The notes: a model not told the origin generated them from the letters alone. A DNA stretch of 64,000 bases from an uncultured Acetatifactor sp. (GCA_910586485.1 CAJUIA010000005.1:1-64000); one strand, 5' to 3'. Positions 1 through 8,772 are shown, numbered from the stretch's first letter. Translations and numbers: made by a program.

Positions 1-28
1 CTGCCAGGGCGGCCTGTGGGGCTTTTTT
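1..28 (+). terminator. Possible right arm of a terminator cut by the window edge
   Basis: A GC-rich stretch ends in a run of seven T. It could be the right half of a rho-independent terminator for a plus-strand gene left of the window. The left arm is not visible, so the stem cannot be checked. Confidence 0.3.
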
Positions 29-52
29 TGTCAAAAGACTGTCAAACTCAGG

Positions 53-81
53 ATTGTAGCACAAGGTTTGTACTCTTGCAA
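53..81 (-). promoter_or_regulatory. Promoter-like site directed out of the window
   Basis: On the minus strand TTGCAA and TACAAT are separated by 17 bases. It lies just past the end of rho and points towards position 1, so it would serve a gene outside the window. The assignment rests on consensus and spacing only. Confidence 0.45.
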
Positions 82-108
82 GACCTAATTTAAATTTTTA
101 CCGCTTCT

Positions 109-1959
109 TCATATAAACTTATTCTTTTTCACCATCTGTACAAACTCAAAATTGCTTCTGGTCCTTGCAAACATATCCAGTATCCTGTCCGTTGCTTCGT
201 CCGGCTTCATGCCGTTCAATGCCTTTCGCATAATGTTGATGGCCTCCAGTTCTTCCCTGTTCAGCAAAAGATCTTCTCTTCTGGTGCCGGACTTTGCCAG
301 GTCAATGGCCGGGAAAATCCGTTTCTCCGAAAGCTTACGGTCAAGCACCATTTCCATATTACCCGTACCCTTAAATTCCTCATACACCACATCGTCCATC
401 TTGCTTCCGGTTTCTACCAGAGCCGTTGCAAGAATCGTCAGGCTGCCGCCCTCCCGCATATTTCTGGCCGCACCGAAAAACCTCTTGGGCATATGCAGAG
501 CCGCAGGATCAAGACCACCTGACAGAGTACGGCCGCTTGGAGGAACGACAAGGTTATATGCTCTCGTCAAGCGGGTGATGCTGTCTAAGAGAATAACCAC
601 ATCCTTCTTATGCTCCACCAGCCTCTTTGCGCGTTCGATCACCATCTCCGACACCCTTTTATGATGCTCCGGCAGCTCGTCAAAGGTGGAATAAATAACC
701 TCCACATTTTCGCCGTGGATGGCTTCCTTAATATCCGTCACTTCCTCAGGGCGTTCATCAATCAGCAGAATCAGCATGTGCATGTGCGGATTTGTGCGCA
801 GAACGGACTTTGCCACTTCCTTTAACAGCGTAGTTTTTCCGGCCTTGGGCGGCGACACGATCATACCGCGCTGCCCCTTGCCCACAGGGCTGACCAGATC
901 CATAACCCGCATGGCTACGCTGCAACCCTGCATCTCCAGCCGGATGCGCTCATTGGGAAAAATCGGTGTCATATCCTCAAAGGCCACTCTCTTTGCGGAT
1001 TCCTCCGTGGTATAGCCGTTGATGGTACGGATAAACAGCAGGGCGCTGAATTTCTCCTGCTGAGTCTTCACACGCTTGTTGCCCTGCAGTATGTCACCGG
1101 TCTTCAAGCCAAAACGGCGGATCTGGCTGGGCGCCACATAGACGTCGTTTTCTCCGGGAAGATAATTTTCACAGCGGATAAAGCCATAACCGTCGGGCAT
1201 GACCTCCAAGATTCCGCTGGCCTCTTCGCCGCTGTCCAGCTCCTTGGGATAGGATTTTTCGTCGTAGACCTCGTTGCTTCTGACGGGACGGGGCACGGCC
1301 GTGCCCTCCGCTCCGGGCGCAGTACTCTCTGCCCTTGCAGGCGCGCCCTCCGCCCTGGAAACATATTCGTTCTTTGCAGCGGGAGAAGCATTCACGTTCT
1401 CCGCCCGGCCCACGGCCTCGCTTCGTCCCCCATTGTCGGCCGGGGACTGTGTCTCACTGCGGCCCGGATTTGCTCCCCGCGGGGATACGGGCCTGCCGGT
1501 CCCGGAATTTTGGTACCTGTATACGGGCTGTCGACCTGCTGCACCCTCCCTTGCCTTTACCTCGCGGGGCTTTGCATTCCGCGCCGATGCTTCCCGGCTC
1601 CCTGCCTCCTGAGTCTTTGCTTCCCGGCTCCCTGCTTCCTGCGCCTTTGCCTCCTGGGCCTTTGCTTCCTGGCTCTCTGCTTCCTGCGCCTTTGCTTCCT
1701 GAGTCTTTGCTCCATGAGCTTTCCTGTCATGACTCTTCGCTTCCTGAGCTTTCGTGTCCTGCGCCTTTGCTTCCTGAAGCTTTGCCTCCTGAGTCTTTGC
1801 TTCCTTTTCCTGCTCTTCCAGCTTTTTCAGTCTCTCATCCTCTGCCAGCATCGCTTCTATGATCTCCGCCTTTTTCATCGTCGAAGTACCCTTAAGCCCT
1901 CGCACCTTGGCAAGCTCCTTTAGCTGTACAAGTGCCAGTGATTCATATTTTTCTCTCAT
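109..1959 (-). CDS. rho: Transcription termination factor Rho with a long repetitive N-terminal insert
   Basis: Rho is a hexameric RNA-dependent ATPase that ends transcription. Residues 1-45 form the Rho N-terminal helical domain. Residues 53-128 are degenerate AKxQE-type repeats, followed by a low-complexity stretch to about 240. The RNA-binding cold-shock-like domain follows (GYGFIR near 258, DVYV near 272), then the RecA-like ATPase with Walker A PPKAGKTT near 370-377, the DERPEEV segment, and Walker B VVILLDS. At 616 aa it is about 200 aa longer than E. coli Rho, all of it before the RNA-binding core. The start follows GGAGGAG with 3 bases between. The gene is divergent from malic enzyme. 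The core assignment is secure; the insert's role is unknown. Confidence 0.97.
   Translation of the reverse strand: MREKYESLALVQLKELAKVRGLKGTSTMKKAEIIEAMLAEDERLKKLEEQEKEAKTQEAKLQEAKAQDTKAQEAKSHDRKAHGAKTQEAKAQEAESQEAKAQEAKAQEAGSREAKTQEAGSREASARNAKPREVKAREGAAGRQPVYRYQNSGTGRPVSPRGANPGRSETQSPADNGGRSEAVGRAENVNASPAAKNEYVSRAEGAPARAESTAPGAEGTAVPRPVRSNEVYDEKSYPKELDSGEEASGILEVMPDGYGFIRCENYLPGENDVYVAPSQIRRFGLKTGDILQGNKRVKTQQEKFSALLFIRTINGYTTEESAKRVAFEDMTPIFPNERIRLEMQGCSVAMRVMDLVSPVGKGQRGMIVSPPKAGKTTLLKEVAKSVLRTNPHMHMLILLIDERPEEVTDIKEAIHGENVEVIYSTFDELPEHHKRVSEMVIERAKRLVEHKKDVVILLDSITRLTRAYNLVVPPSGRTLSGGLDPAALHMPKRFFGAARNMREGGSLTILATALVETGSKMDDVVYEEFKGTGNMEMVLDRKLSEKRIFPAIDLAKSGTRREDLLLNREELEAINIMRKALNGMKPDEATDRILDMFARTRSNFEFVQMVKKNKFI
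1576..1803 (-). repeat. Degenerate AKxQE coding repeats inside rho
   Basis: About 76 residues (53-128 of Rho) are built from a five-residue unit close to AK[AT]QE, with variants such as GSREA and SHDRK. At DNA level this is a degenerate 15-bp tandem repeat. The translation is charged, alanine-rich and probably disordered or helical. Such tracts expand and contract readily. Confidence 0.85.
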
Positions 1960-2053
1960 AAACTCCTCCTCAACCAGATAAACTTAAACGCAGCTTTCAA
2001 ATCCACAATTTCAATAACGGGGATGGCAGCAAGATGTTTATCGACATGCTTCC

Positions 2054-2082
2054 TTGACATTTTAATTTGAACGGCTTATCAT
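2054..2082 (+). promoter_or_regulatory. Promoter of the malic enzyme gene
   Basis: TTGACA and TATCAT are separated by 17 bases. A second possible -10, TATAAT at 2092-2097, lies just downstream with a 19-bp spacing to TTGAAC. Either would give a leader of about 85-105 bases containing the palindrome at 2109-2128. Confidence 0.65.
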
Positions 2083-2108
2083 GTACATTATTATAATACA
2101 CTTTCCCT

Positions 2109-2128
2109 AAAATAGGAAGTCCTATTTT
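2109..2128 (+). promoter_or_regulatory. Perfect 20-bp palindrome downstream of the malic enzyme promoter
   Basis: AAAATAGGA and TCCTATTTT flank a 2-base centre (AG). The tiny loop favours a protein operator over an RNA hairpin. It lies 12-32 bases past the possible -10 boxes, where a bound repressor would block early transcription. The cognate regulator is not evident in the window. Confidence 0.5.
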
Positions 2129-2186
2129 TCAGCAGCCGTTTCGCGGCATGCTTCACCATTGAAAACCAAAAGAAAGAGGTACTGCC

Positions 2187-3338
2187 ATGACAAACAATGA
2201 AAAAGCTCTGCTGATGCACGAAAAATGGAACGGAAAGCTGGAGATCGTCTCCAAATCCCCCGTAAAATCCAGAGAGGACCTGGCGGTGGCCTATACTCCC
2301 GGCGTAGCGGAGCCCTGCAAAGTAATCGCCGAGGATAAAGAAGCCGCTTATAAATACACCATGAAGGCAAATACGGTGGCCGTGGTTTCCGACGGCAGCG
2401 CCGTTCTGGGCCTGGGCAACATCGGCCCTCACGCCGCCATGCCCGTCATGGAAGGAAAGGCCGTACTGTTTAAAGAATTCGGCGGTGTCAACGCCGTGCC
2501 CATCTGTCTGGACACCCAGGATACCGAAGAGATTATCAAGGCCGTTACCTGGCTGGCGCCCGGCTTCGGAGGCATTAACCTGGAAGACATCAGCGCCCCC
2601 AGATGCTTTGAGATTGAAGAACGCCTGAAGGAAATCCTGGATATACCTGTATTCCATGACGATCAGCACGGCACGGCCATTGTGGTGCTGGCCGGTATCA
2701 TCAACGGCTTAAAGGTAGTCGGAAAGAAAAAGGAGGACTGCCGTGTGGTAGTAAACGGCGCCGGCAGCGCCGGGGTGGCCATTACCAGACTGTTATTGAC
2801 CTACGGTTTTCCTCATATTACCATGTGCGATAAGTCAGGGATTCTGTCCACATCCTCGGAGGGCTTAAACTGGATGCAGCAAAAAATGGTTAAGGTAACA
2901 AACCTGACCGGGCAGACCGGTACTCTGGCTGACGCATTAAAGGGCGCGGATATTTTTATCGGCGTCTCCGCCCCCAATATCGTCACCCCGGAGATGGTAG
3001 CATCCATGAATCGGGACGCCATCCTTTTCGCCATGGCCAACCCTGTCCCCGAAATCATGCCTGACGCTGCAAAGGCAGCAGGCGCCAGGGTAGTAGGCAC
3101 CGGCCGGAGCGATTTCCCCAATCAGGTCAACAACGTGATTGCCTTCCCCGGCATCTTCAAAGGCGCACTGGAGGGAAGAGCCGCACAGATCACGGAAGAA
3201 ATGAAGCTTGCTGCCGCCGAGGCCATCGCCTCCCTGGTGCCGGAGGATCAGCTGAGCGATGAAAACATCCTGCCTGAGGCCTTTGACCCGAAGGTAGTTG
3301 AAGTGGTGTCCCAGGCGGTCAAATCCCATATTCGGTAA
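2187..3338 (+). CDS. Malic enzyme (malate dehydrogenase, oxaloacetate-decarboxylating)
   Basis: Oxidatively decarboxylates malate to pyruvate and CO2 with reduction of NAD(P)+. The 383-aa length fits the short bacterial class. Visible features are AYTPGVAEP near residue 36 (active-site tyrosine region), KANTVAVVSDGSAVLGLGNIG, the HDDQHGTA metal and substrate segment, and the Rossmann motif NGAGSAGVA. Cofactor preference cannot be told from sequence alone. The start follows AGAGG. It is followed on the same strand by DUF4364 after 88 bases. Confidence 0.93.
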   Translation: MTNNEKALLMHEKWNGKLEIVSKSPVKSREDLAVAYTPGVAEPCKVIAEDKEAAYKYTMKANTVAVVSDGSAVLGLGNIGPHAAMPVMEGKAVLFKEFGGVNAVPICLDTQDTEEIIKAVTWLAPGFGGINLEDISAPRCFEIEERLKEILDIPVFHDDQHGTAIVVLAGIINGLKVVGKKKEDCRVVVNGAGSAGVAITRLLLTYGFPHITMCDKSGILSTSSEGLNWMQQKMVKVTNLTGQTGTLADALKGADIFIGVSAPNIVTPEMVASMNRDAILFAMANPVPEIMPDAAKAAGARVVGTGRSDFPNQVNNVIAFPGIFKGALEGRAAQITEEMKLAAAEAIASLVPEDQLSDENILPEAFDPKVVEVVSQAVKSHIR

Positions 3339-3426
3339 AAAGAATACCCCACGCCCGTAAGGTTTAAACATCGGGGCCAAAGCGCCGTCGATGCAAGTCA
3401 AATACCTCGCGGAACAAAGGAGCCTT

Positions 3427-3942
3427 ATGATACAGGATTCACTGACTCTCAATAAACTGATAGTACTGTATATGCTGGACCGGGTGGCCTTTCCCATGAC
3501 GGCCGCCCAGGTCAGCGATTTTATTCTCGGCCGGGAATACACCGTTTTTCTCACCCTGCAGCAGGTCATCGGCGAGCTGACCGAAACGGGGCTGATTTCT
3601 GCAAAAACCGTTCTCAACCGCACTTACCTGTCCCTCACCGATGAGGGGCGGGAAACACTGGAGCTGTTTCGAAATCGAATCAATATCGCCATCAGGCAGG
3701 ATATTAATACTTATCTTAGGGAAAACGAATGTGCCCTTCGCAATGAGATTTCCGTTTCAGGCCGTTATTACAAGGCCACCTCCGGAGAATATGAGGCGCA
3801 GCTGACGGCAAAGGATAAAGACATCAAGCTGATCGACCTTACGCTCTCCGTCCCCGATGAAAGCACCGCTACCGCCATCTGCGAAAACTGGCAGAGCAAG
3901 AATCAGGAGATTTATCAATACCTTGCAAAAGAACTGTTCTGA
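3427..3942 (+). CDS. DUF4364 family protein, likely winged-helix
   Basis: A 171-aa protein of the DUF4364 family, common in Clostridia. The N-terminal part (LTLNKLIVLYMLDRV, then LTLQQVIGELTETGLI and LSLTDEGRETLELF) reads like a winged helix of the PadR/MarR kind, so DNA binding is likely but unproven. The start at 3427 follows AAAGGAG; an upstream in-frame ATG at 3391 lacks a ribosome binding site. It may be cotranscribed with malic enzyme. Its stop lies one base from the convergent rarA stop, with no terminator between. Confidence 0.8.
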   Translation: MIQDSLTLNKLIVLYMLDRVAFPMTAAQVSDFILGREYTVFLTLQQVIGELTETGLISAKTVLNRTYLSLTDEGRETLELFRNRINIAIRQDINTYLRENECALRNEISVSGRYYKATSGEYEAQLTAKDKDIKLIDLTLSVPDESTATAICENWQSKNQEIYQYLAKELF

Positions 3943-3943
3943 A

Positions 3944-5278
3944 TTATGTATCTTCCCCAGCCTCTTCCTTCAGCCTGCGCATATGCTCCCTGATCTTTAC
4001 CTCATATCCGTTCCCTGAGGGCCTGTAAAATTCCTTTCCGCTCAGCTCATAGGGCAGATACTGCTGCCGTACATAATGGTTGGGATAATCATGAGCATAT
4101 TTATAACCCGTACCTCTTCCCAGCTTTGCCGCTCCTTTATAATGGGCATCCTGCAAATGGGCGGGAATGGGCAGGCTGCCCGTCTGCTCTACCGTCTGCA
4201 TGGCCTCGAAAACGGCATTACAGCCGGCGTTGCTCTTGGGCGCACAGGCTACGTAAACCGCCGCCTGGGATAAAATGATCTGCGCCTCCGGCATGCCAAT
4301 CCGCTCCACGGCCAGGGAGGCATTCGTCGCTACCACCAGCGCCATGGGATCCGCGTTCCCCACGTCCTCTGCCGCACAAATCATAATCCGCCGGGCAATA
4401 AAAGCAACCTGCTCGCCCGCATAAAGCATCCTCGCCAGATAATAAACCGCTGCGTCCGGATCGGAACCCCTCATGCTTTTAATAAATGCAGAAATGGTGT
4501 CATAATGGCTGTCCCCTGTCTTGTCATAGCGGACGGCCCGCTTCTGAATACACTCTTGGGCCACCTCCAGGGTAATATGGATCTTCCCGTCCTCACTGCG
4601 GCCGGTGGTCATAACTCCCAGCTCCACCGCATTCAGGGCATGCCTGGCATCTCCCCCGGAAAGATCCGCCAGGAAGTCCAGCGCATCCTCATCAATCTCC
4701 GCATTATAGGCCCCCATTCCCCTGTCGCCGTCGTAAACAGCCTTGCGGATCAGCTCCTTCACCGCCTCTTTGGGGATCGGCTTCAGCTCAAAAATAACAG
4801 AACGGGAAATCAGCGCCCCATTTACCTCAAAATAAGGATTTTCCGTGGTGGCCCCGATGAGGATCAGGGTGCCATCCTCCACAAAAGGCAGCAGATAGTC
4901 CTGCTGGCTCTTATTAAACCGATGAATCTCGTCAATAAAGAGAATGGTACGCTTTCCGTACATGCCAAGCATATCCTTGGCCTTTGCTACCACCTCTTCC
5001 ATATCCTTCTTACCCGCCACCGTGGCATTGATCTGGGTGAACTCCGCACTGGTGGTATTGGCAATCACCCGTGCCAGCGTCGTCTTACCCGTCCCCGGCG
5101 GCCCGTAAAAGATCACGGAGCTGATCTTATCCGCCTTGATGGCCCGGTAAAGCAGCTTGTCCTTTCCGACAATATGCTCCTGGCCCAGCACCTCATCCAG
5201 GGTCCTGGGCCGCATCCTGGCCGCCAGCGGCGCTTCCTTTTCCATGCTGGTGCTGCGCATATATTCAAAAATATCCAT
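3944..5278 (-). CDS. rarA: Replication-associated recombination protein A (RarA/MgsA), AAA+ ATPase
   Basis: A clamp-loader-like ATPase that acts at stalled replication forks. Visible motifs are Walker A GPPGTGKTT near residue 59, Walker B LFIDEIHRF, sensor 1 GATTENP, and the C-terminal tetramerisation region with YKYAHDYPNHYV. The 444-aa length is typical. It starts 12 bases after the NYN gene stop and is probably cotranscribed with it. Confidence 0.95.
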   Translation of the reverse strand: MDIFEYMRSTSMEKEAPLAARMRPRTLDEVLGQEHIVGKDKLLYRAIKADKISSVIFYGPPGTGKTTLARVIANTTSAEFTQINATVAGKKDMEEVVAKAKDMLGMYGKRTILFIDEIHRFNKSQQDYLLPFVEDGTLILIGATTENPYFEVNGALISRSVIFELKPIPKEAVKELIRKAVYDGDRGMGAYNAEIDEDALDFLADLSGGDARHALNAVELGVMTTGRSEDGKIHITLEVAQECIQKRAVRYDKTGDSHYDTISAFIKSMRGSDPDAAVYYLARMLYAGEQVAFIARRIMICAAEDVGNADPMALVVATNASLAVERIGMPEAQIILSQAAVYVACAPKSNAGCNAVFEAMQTVEQTGSLPIPAHLQDAHYKGAAKLGRGTGYKYAHDYPNHYVRQQYLPYELSGKEFYRPSGNGYEVKIREHMRRLKEEAGEDT

Positions 5279-5290
5279 AACCCCCGCCTT

Positions 5291-6253
5291 TTACTGTTCC
5301 CTGTGAACGGATCCCAGCGTCACCTGATTTTCACGAACCGTCACCGACTTCATGCTGCGCAGGAAGCTGGAAATACGGTTGTAGCCAAACTGCCTGAAAT
5401 CCAGCTGCTTGTACTTTTTGTGCAGCTCATCGTTTAAGGTGGAAAGATTGTCAATCATCCCGCCGTTTTTCTCGATCATACTGCAGATCTCCCGCTCCAG
5501 CTCCGCCTTGGTAAGGGTGGACCTGCGCTCCACGCAGTATTGATAATTGATCTTTTTCACGTTTAAATCCGGCAGCTCCTGCGTCACCATGGTGCTGAGC
5601 TTGGTATAGCCGTAGTTACGCACGTCAAAATCCGAGAATCTGTCGTTTAAGCGATTCCCGATTCTGGCCAGATCCACCGGCTTGCCGTCATTCTCATTGA
5701 TCAGGGCCAGAATGGCCTGACGCACCTCTGTCACCGAGGTAACATTCTGCTCGTCGCCGCCCTCGATGTTCTCCGCCCCTTCTAACGCCTTATTCTGCTC
5801 CGCCACCAGATTCAGGTGGATAAATCTGTTACAGGCTCTGGTCAACGCCGGAGGGGTCTTGGACTCCCCCATTCCCAGAACAAACATGTTTTCCTCCCGC
5901 AGACGCATGGCCAGACGGGTAAAATCACTATCGCTGGTCACCAGGCAAAAGCCCTTGACCTTATTCTTAAACAAAATGTCCATAGCGTCGATCACCATGG
6001 CCATGTCCGTGGCATTTTTCCCCGTAGTATAGGAAAACTGCTGTACCGGCATAATGGAATGCTCCAGCAGCATTCCCTCATTCCAGCCGTTGGCCTTGGA
6101 CCAGTTGCCGTAAATCCGCCGATAAGTGGAAAATCCGAATTTATCCAGCTCTTCAAAAATGGTCGCGGCATACTTGGAGCTGATATTGTCCGCATCAATC
6201 AGCACCGCAAACTGCATCCGTTCCCCCTGAATTGCCTCCATATTTTCTTCCAT
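5291..6253 (-). CDS. NYN-domain putative RNase with two LOTUS/OST-HTH domains
   Basis: Residues about 15-150 form an NYN (PIN-like) nuclease domain: LIDADNIS near the start and TSDSDF later supply the acidic metal-binding residues. Two winged-helix OST-HTH (LOTUS) domains follow, with matching FSDFDVRNYGYTKLSTMV and LDFRQFGYNRISSFL segments. This resembles eukaryotic Limkain/MARF1 architecture and suggests binding and cutting of structured RNA; the target is unknown. I take the start at 6253, after GGAGG and a 5-base spacer. The frame stays open upstream through the repeat at 6254-6400, so a longer form could start at GTG 6388 with an identical ribosome binding site. Confidence 0.85.
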   Translation of the reverse strand: MEENMEAIQGERMQFAVLIDADNISSKYAATIFEELDKFGFSTYRRIYGNWSKANGWNEGMLLEHSIMPVQQFSYTTGKNATDMAMVIDAMDILFKNKVKGFCLVTSDSDFTRLAMRLREENMFVLGMGESKTPPALTRACNRFIHLNLVAEQNKALEGAENIEGGDEQNVTSVTEVRQAILALINENDGKPVDLARIGNRLNDRFSDFDVRNYGYTKLSTMVTQELPDLNVKKINYQYCVERRSTLTKAELEREICSMIEKNGGMIDNLSTLNDELHKKYKQLDFRQFGYNRISSFLRSMKSVTVRENQVTLGSVHREQ

Positions 6254-6400
6254 GCTAACCTCCATATCGCGGCCCTGCCGCGACTCAAATACGGATGAAA
6301 AACGCCGTACTTTGGCGTTTTTCGGCGTGAAACTTAGTACTTCTCCGCGAAACAGCCTATGCAGTGAGCGGTTAGAAGTACTTTTCACGCTAACCTCCAT
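6254..6400 (-). repeat. Structured repeat element upstream of the NYN gene
   Basis: Read on the minus strand there are three successive hairpins: a long imperfect one (6327-6388, GTGAAA-AGTACTTCT pairing with AGAAGTACT-TTTCAC), a perfect 10-bp stem GAAAAACGCC/GGCGTTTTTC (6297-6323), and a GC hairpin CGCGGC/GCCGCG (6268-6282). The last is followed by ATGGAGGTTAGC and the start codon. The same 12 bases also bound the far side (6389-6400), so the element sits between two direct copies of the ribosome binding site. Its layout matches the element at 44980-45122. Confidence 0.75.
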
Positions 6401-6532
6401 GTCGTCATAAATCTCACATTTCTCTATGCTTCATTTGTATCCATTCTGCATGGCTGACCCATTAACTTCATTTTACAGGATTCAACGCCAGGATGCAAGC
6501 ATCACTTGATATGTCAAATTTCGTTAGCGCCC

Positions 6533-6561
6533 TTGCAATTTCCCATAGCATGGTATATATT
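6533..6561 (+). promoter_or_regulatory. Promoter of the CPBP protease gene
   Basis: TTGCAA and TATATT are separated by 17 bases, about 85 bases upstream of the chosen start codon. Confidence 0.55.
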
Positions 6562-6645
6562 GATTATGGTTTTTAGAAAATGATTGAAATTTTCAGGCAT
6601 TGCTATGAATGCCTCTTTCATCAGACAAATGGGGGAAATAAACTT

Positions 6646-7431
6646 ATGAAATCACATTTAAAAGCCATGGGCAGCAGTCTTCTGATCACCCTTTCCTTTG
6701 TGTTGGGAATCGGCATCTTATCCTCTGCCGCCATGATGGCATTCAAAAGCAGCGCCAAGCATGTTGCCTTCATCAGCGGCATGGCACAGGCCATATACCT
6801 GCTGCTTGTTCTGCTCCTGCTCCGTATCAAAAAAATAGATTTAAAGAATACATATGGTTTAACAGCGGTTCCTGTAAAAAAATATCTGCTGCCGGTTGCG
6901 GCGGCCTTTTGTTTTTCGGCATTCTCCAATATACTGCAAGCCACAGCGCCAATTCCTCCCGAACTGATCGGCGGTATGTCGGACGACATGGAAAAAAGCA
7001 TGATTGCTTTTATTCTGTCCGTTTTTATCATTGCGCCGGTGGTGGAGGAATTTGTATTCCGCGCTCTGATTATGACAGCACTCCGTAAAGGAATTTCCAC
7101 GACTGTTTCGATCTTCATCAGCGCGCTTTTGTTTGCCTTGATTCATTCCATGGCCGGGGGGATCCTGATCGTAGTCCATGCTTTCCTTGGCGGTTTGATT
7201 TTTGCGCTTTCCTATGTAAAAACAAAGTCATTATTTCCGGCCATTATCGCCCATATTTTCGGCAATATCGGCGGCTATGTCCCTGCAGTCACAGGAAGCC
7301 TGCCGGCAGCAGCACAATACGGACTGGCGGCAGGCCTCGGCCTCATCTCCGTAATCTGCTGCGCAGGGCTGCTCCGGAAACATACCGCTTCCGGCGGCAG
7401 TGCCGACTTTGTCGGCACAAACAATTCGTGA
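6646..7431 (+). CDS. CPBP (CAAX-like) intramembrane metalloprotease
   Basis: A 261-aa polytopic membrane protein of the CPBP/Abi family. The family signatures are present: EEFVFR (EExxxR) in a central segment, then FALIH with its histidine, and HIFGN near the end; these form the metal site. About eight membrane segments can be read. Members process membrane substrates or give bacteriocin immunity; the substrate here is unknown. The start at 6646 follows GGGGG; an upstream in-frame ATG at 6580 lacks a good site. It converges on the histidine kinase gene. The close sensor and exporter genes would fit a peptide-related role, but that is inference. Confidence 0.85.
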   Translation: MKSHLKAMGSSLLITLSFVLGIGILSSAAMMAFKSSAKHVAFISGMAQAIYLLLVLLLLRIKKIDLKNTYGLTAVPVKKYLLPVAAAFCFSAFSNILQATAPIPPELIGGMSDDMEKSMIAFILSVFIIAPVVEEFVFRALIMTALRKGISTTVSIFISALLFALIHSMAGGILIVVHAFLGGLIFALSYVKTKSLFPAIIAHIFGNIGGYVPAVTGSLPAAAQYGLAAGLGLISVICCAGLLRKHTASGGSADFVGTNNS

Positions 7432-7455
7432 AACCAAAGCGCATAGGCCGCGCTG

Positions 7456-8772
7456 CTAAGTCAACAAAACGATCTTCGTCTGAAATTCCTTTCCATCACA
7501 GCGGACGGTACAGCTTCCGTTGTATCTTTCGGCAATCTGCTTCATAATCTCAATACCGTACCCGTGAGCCTTTTTATCCTTCTTGGTGGTGGCTGCGCGG
7601 TTGCCGCGAATGGGCACCGCCTTCAAAACGGGATTGACGATTTCAATTACCGTATAATTGCGGGTAGTACTCACCTGTGTGCGGATATAAGCCTCCGGTT
7701 GTCCGGACTGCAATCCTGCCTGATATTCCCGGCATGCCTCTATGGCATTGTCGTAGGCGTTAGCAAGGAGTCCGCAAATATCGGGAGCCGTCAGGGCATC
7801 CAGATTTTTCATGGTCCCGGCAAAAGTAAAAGCAATCCCGGCTTCCTCGCAGACCCGCCGTTTGGAAGCAACCACCTGATCTGCCACCTGGTTTCCGGTG
7901 GGTATCTTCAAATCGGAGTGCAGTGCCTCCCTGCCTAACTGCTCCGTATATTTTTTTACCTCCTCATACTCTCCCTCTTCACACAGAGACGAAAGCACCG
8001 CCAGATGATTTTTCAAATCATGACGCAGCTTCCTTACCTCCGCCTCGTTCTCCTTCGCCTCCTTTAAAGAATCCATCTGCACCCGCAGATACTCCGTCTC
8101 ACAGCTTGCATAAGTCTGACGGTAAATTCTGACCCTTGAGGCTGTCAGCCAATACACATAATAGCCCACGCCTGCACAATAGCCGCCTACAAAAATGAAC
8201 ATATAGATTCCATACCAAACAGGCTCATATTGGCCCCTGTCCAACATAAAAATGAATGCCCCGTCAATAATGGAAAAAAAGAGCATAGCTATACTGCCCA
8301 GAATCTCCCCGACCGAAAAGTGCACCCGGATCCGATATTTCACCTGAACATGACGTAAGATAAGCAACAGTACAAGCAGCGTAGCATCCGGCCCATAGCT
8401 CACCAGCCCCCAGAAGCCACCCTTTGACGTAAGCTGAATACCATTGGGAACAACCACCTCCTGCACCAAAGCCGTAGGCACTATGATCAGGAAATAATAG
8501 ATGAAAAGAGCCGGAAAAAAACGCAGCAGATCCAGAAGTCTGCTTTGGCTGAACAAACAGACGCTCAATGCAACTGTTGCCGCCAAGCTGACTACAAATT
8601 CAAAATGAAACGGCAGGAAAAAAGCGGCCACGGTCCCCAGCACGGACAGACAAGACCCGATCCATACATTCCGTCTTCCTAACTTCATCCTGCCGGCGCA
8701 GACATATTGCATCATCAAAATCAGTATCCAGTAATCCAGCAAATTATATACAATTTTCAGAAAATAAGTCAT
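7456..8772 (-). CDS. GHKL sensor histidine kinase, AgrC-like
   Basis: Six or seven N-terminal membrane segments (residues about 1-210) are followed by a coiled linker, a histidine box RHDLKNHLAVLSSL and a GHKL ATPase domain with N-box ANAYDNAIEAC and a G-box GYGIEIMKQIAERYNG. This is the HPK10/AgrC type, which usually senses peptides. No AgrB or AgrD gene is visible nearby. The start overlaps the regulator stop (ATGA), so the pair is translationally coupled. Confidence 0.93.
   Translation of the reverse strand: MTYFLKIVYNLLDYWILILMMQYVCAGRMKLGRRNVWIGSCLSVLGTVAAFFLPFHFEFVVSLAATVALSVCLFSQSRLLDLLRFFPALFIYYFLIIVPTALVQEVVVPNGIQLTSKGGFWGLVSYGPDATLLVLLLILRHVQVKYRIRVHFSVGEILGSIAMLFFSIIDGAFIFMLDRGQYEPVWYGIYMFIFVGGYCAGVGYYVYWLTASRVRIYRQTYASCETEYLRVQMDSLKEAKENEAEVRKLRHDLKNHLAVLSSLCEEGEYEEVKKYTEQLGREALHSDLKIPTGNQVADQVVASKRRVCEEAGIAFTFAGTMKNLDALTAPDICGLLANAYDNAIEACREYQAGLQSGQPEAYIRTQVSTTRNYTVIEIVNPVLKAVPIRGNRAATTKKDKKAHGYGIEIMKQIAERYNGSCTVRCDGKEFQTKIVLLT

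Noticed and set aside
1335..1862. Long plus-strand open frames opposite rho
   Set aside because: They mirror the repetitive alanine- and glutamate-rich codons of rho, give proline/leucine-rich products with no motif, and lack ribosome binding sites.
6254..6400. Insertion sequence or transposon remnant with a transposase
   Set aside because: The element is only about 135 bp, has no transposase coding and no clear terminal inverted repeats spanning its ends; it is reported as a structured repeat instead.
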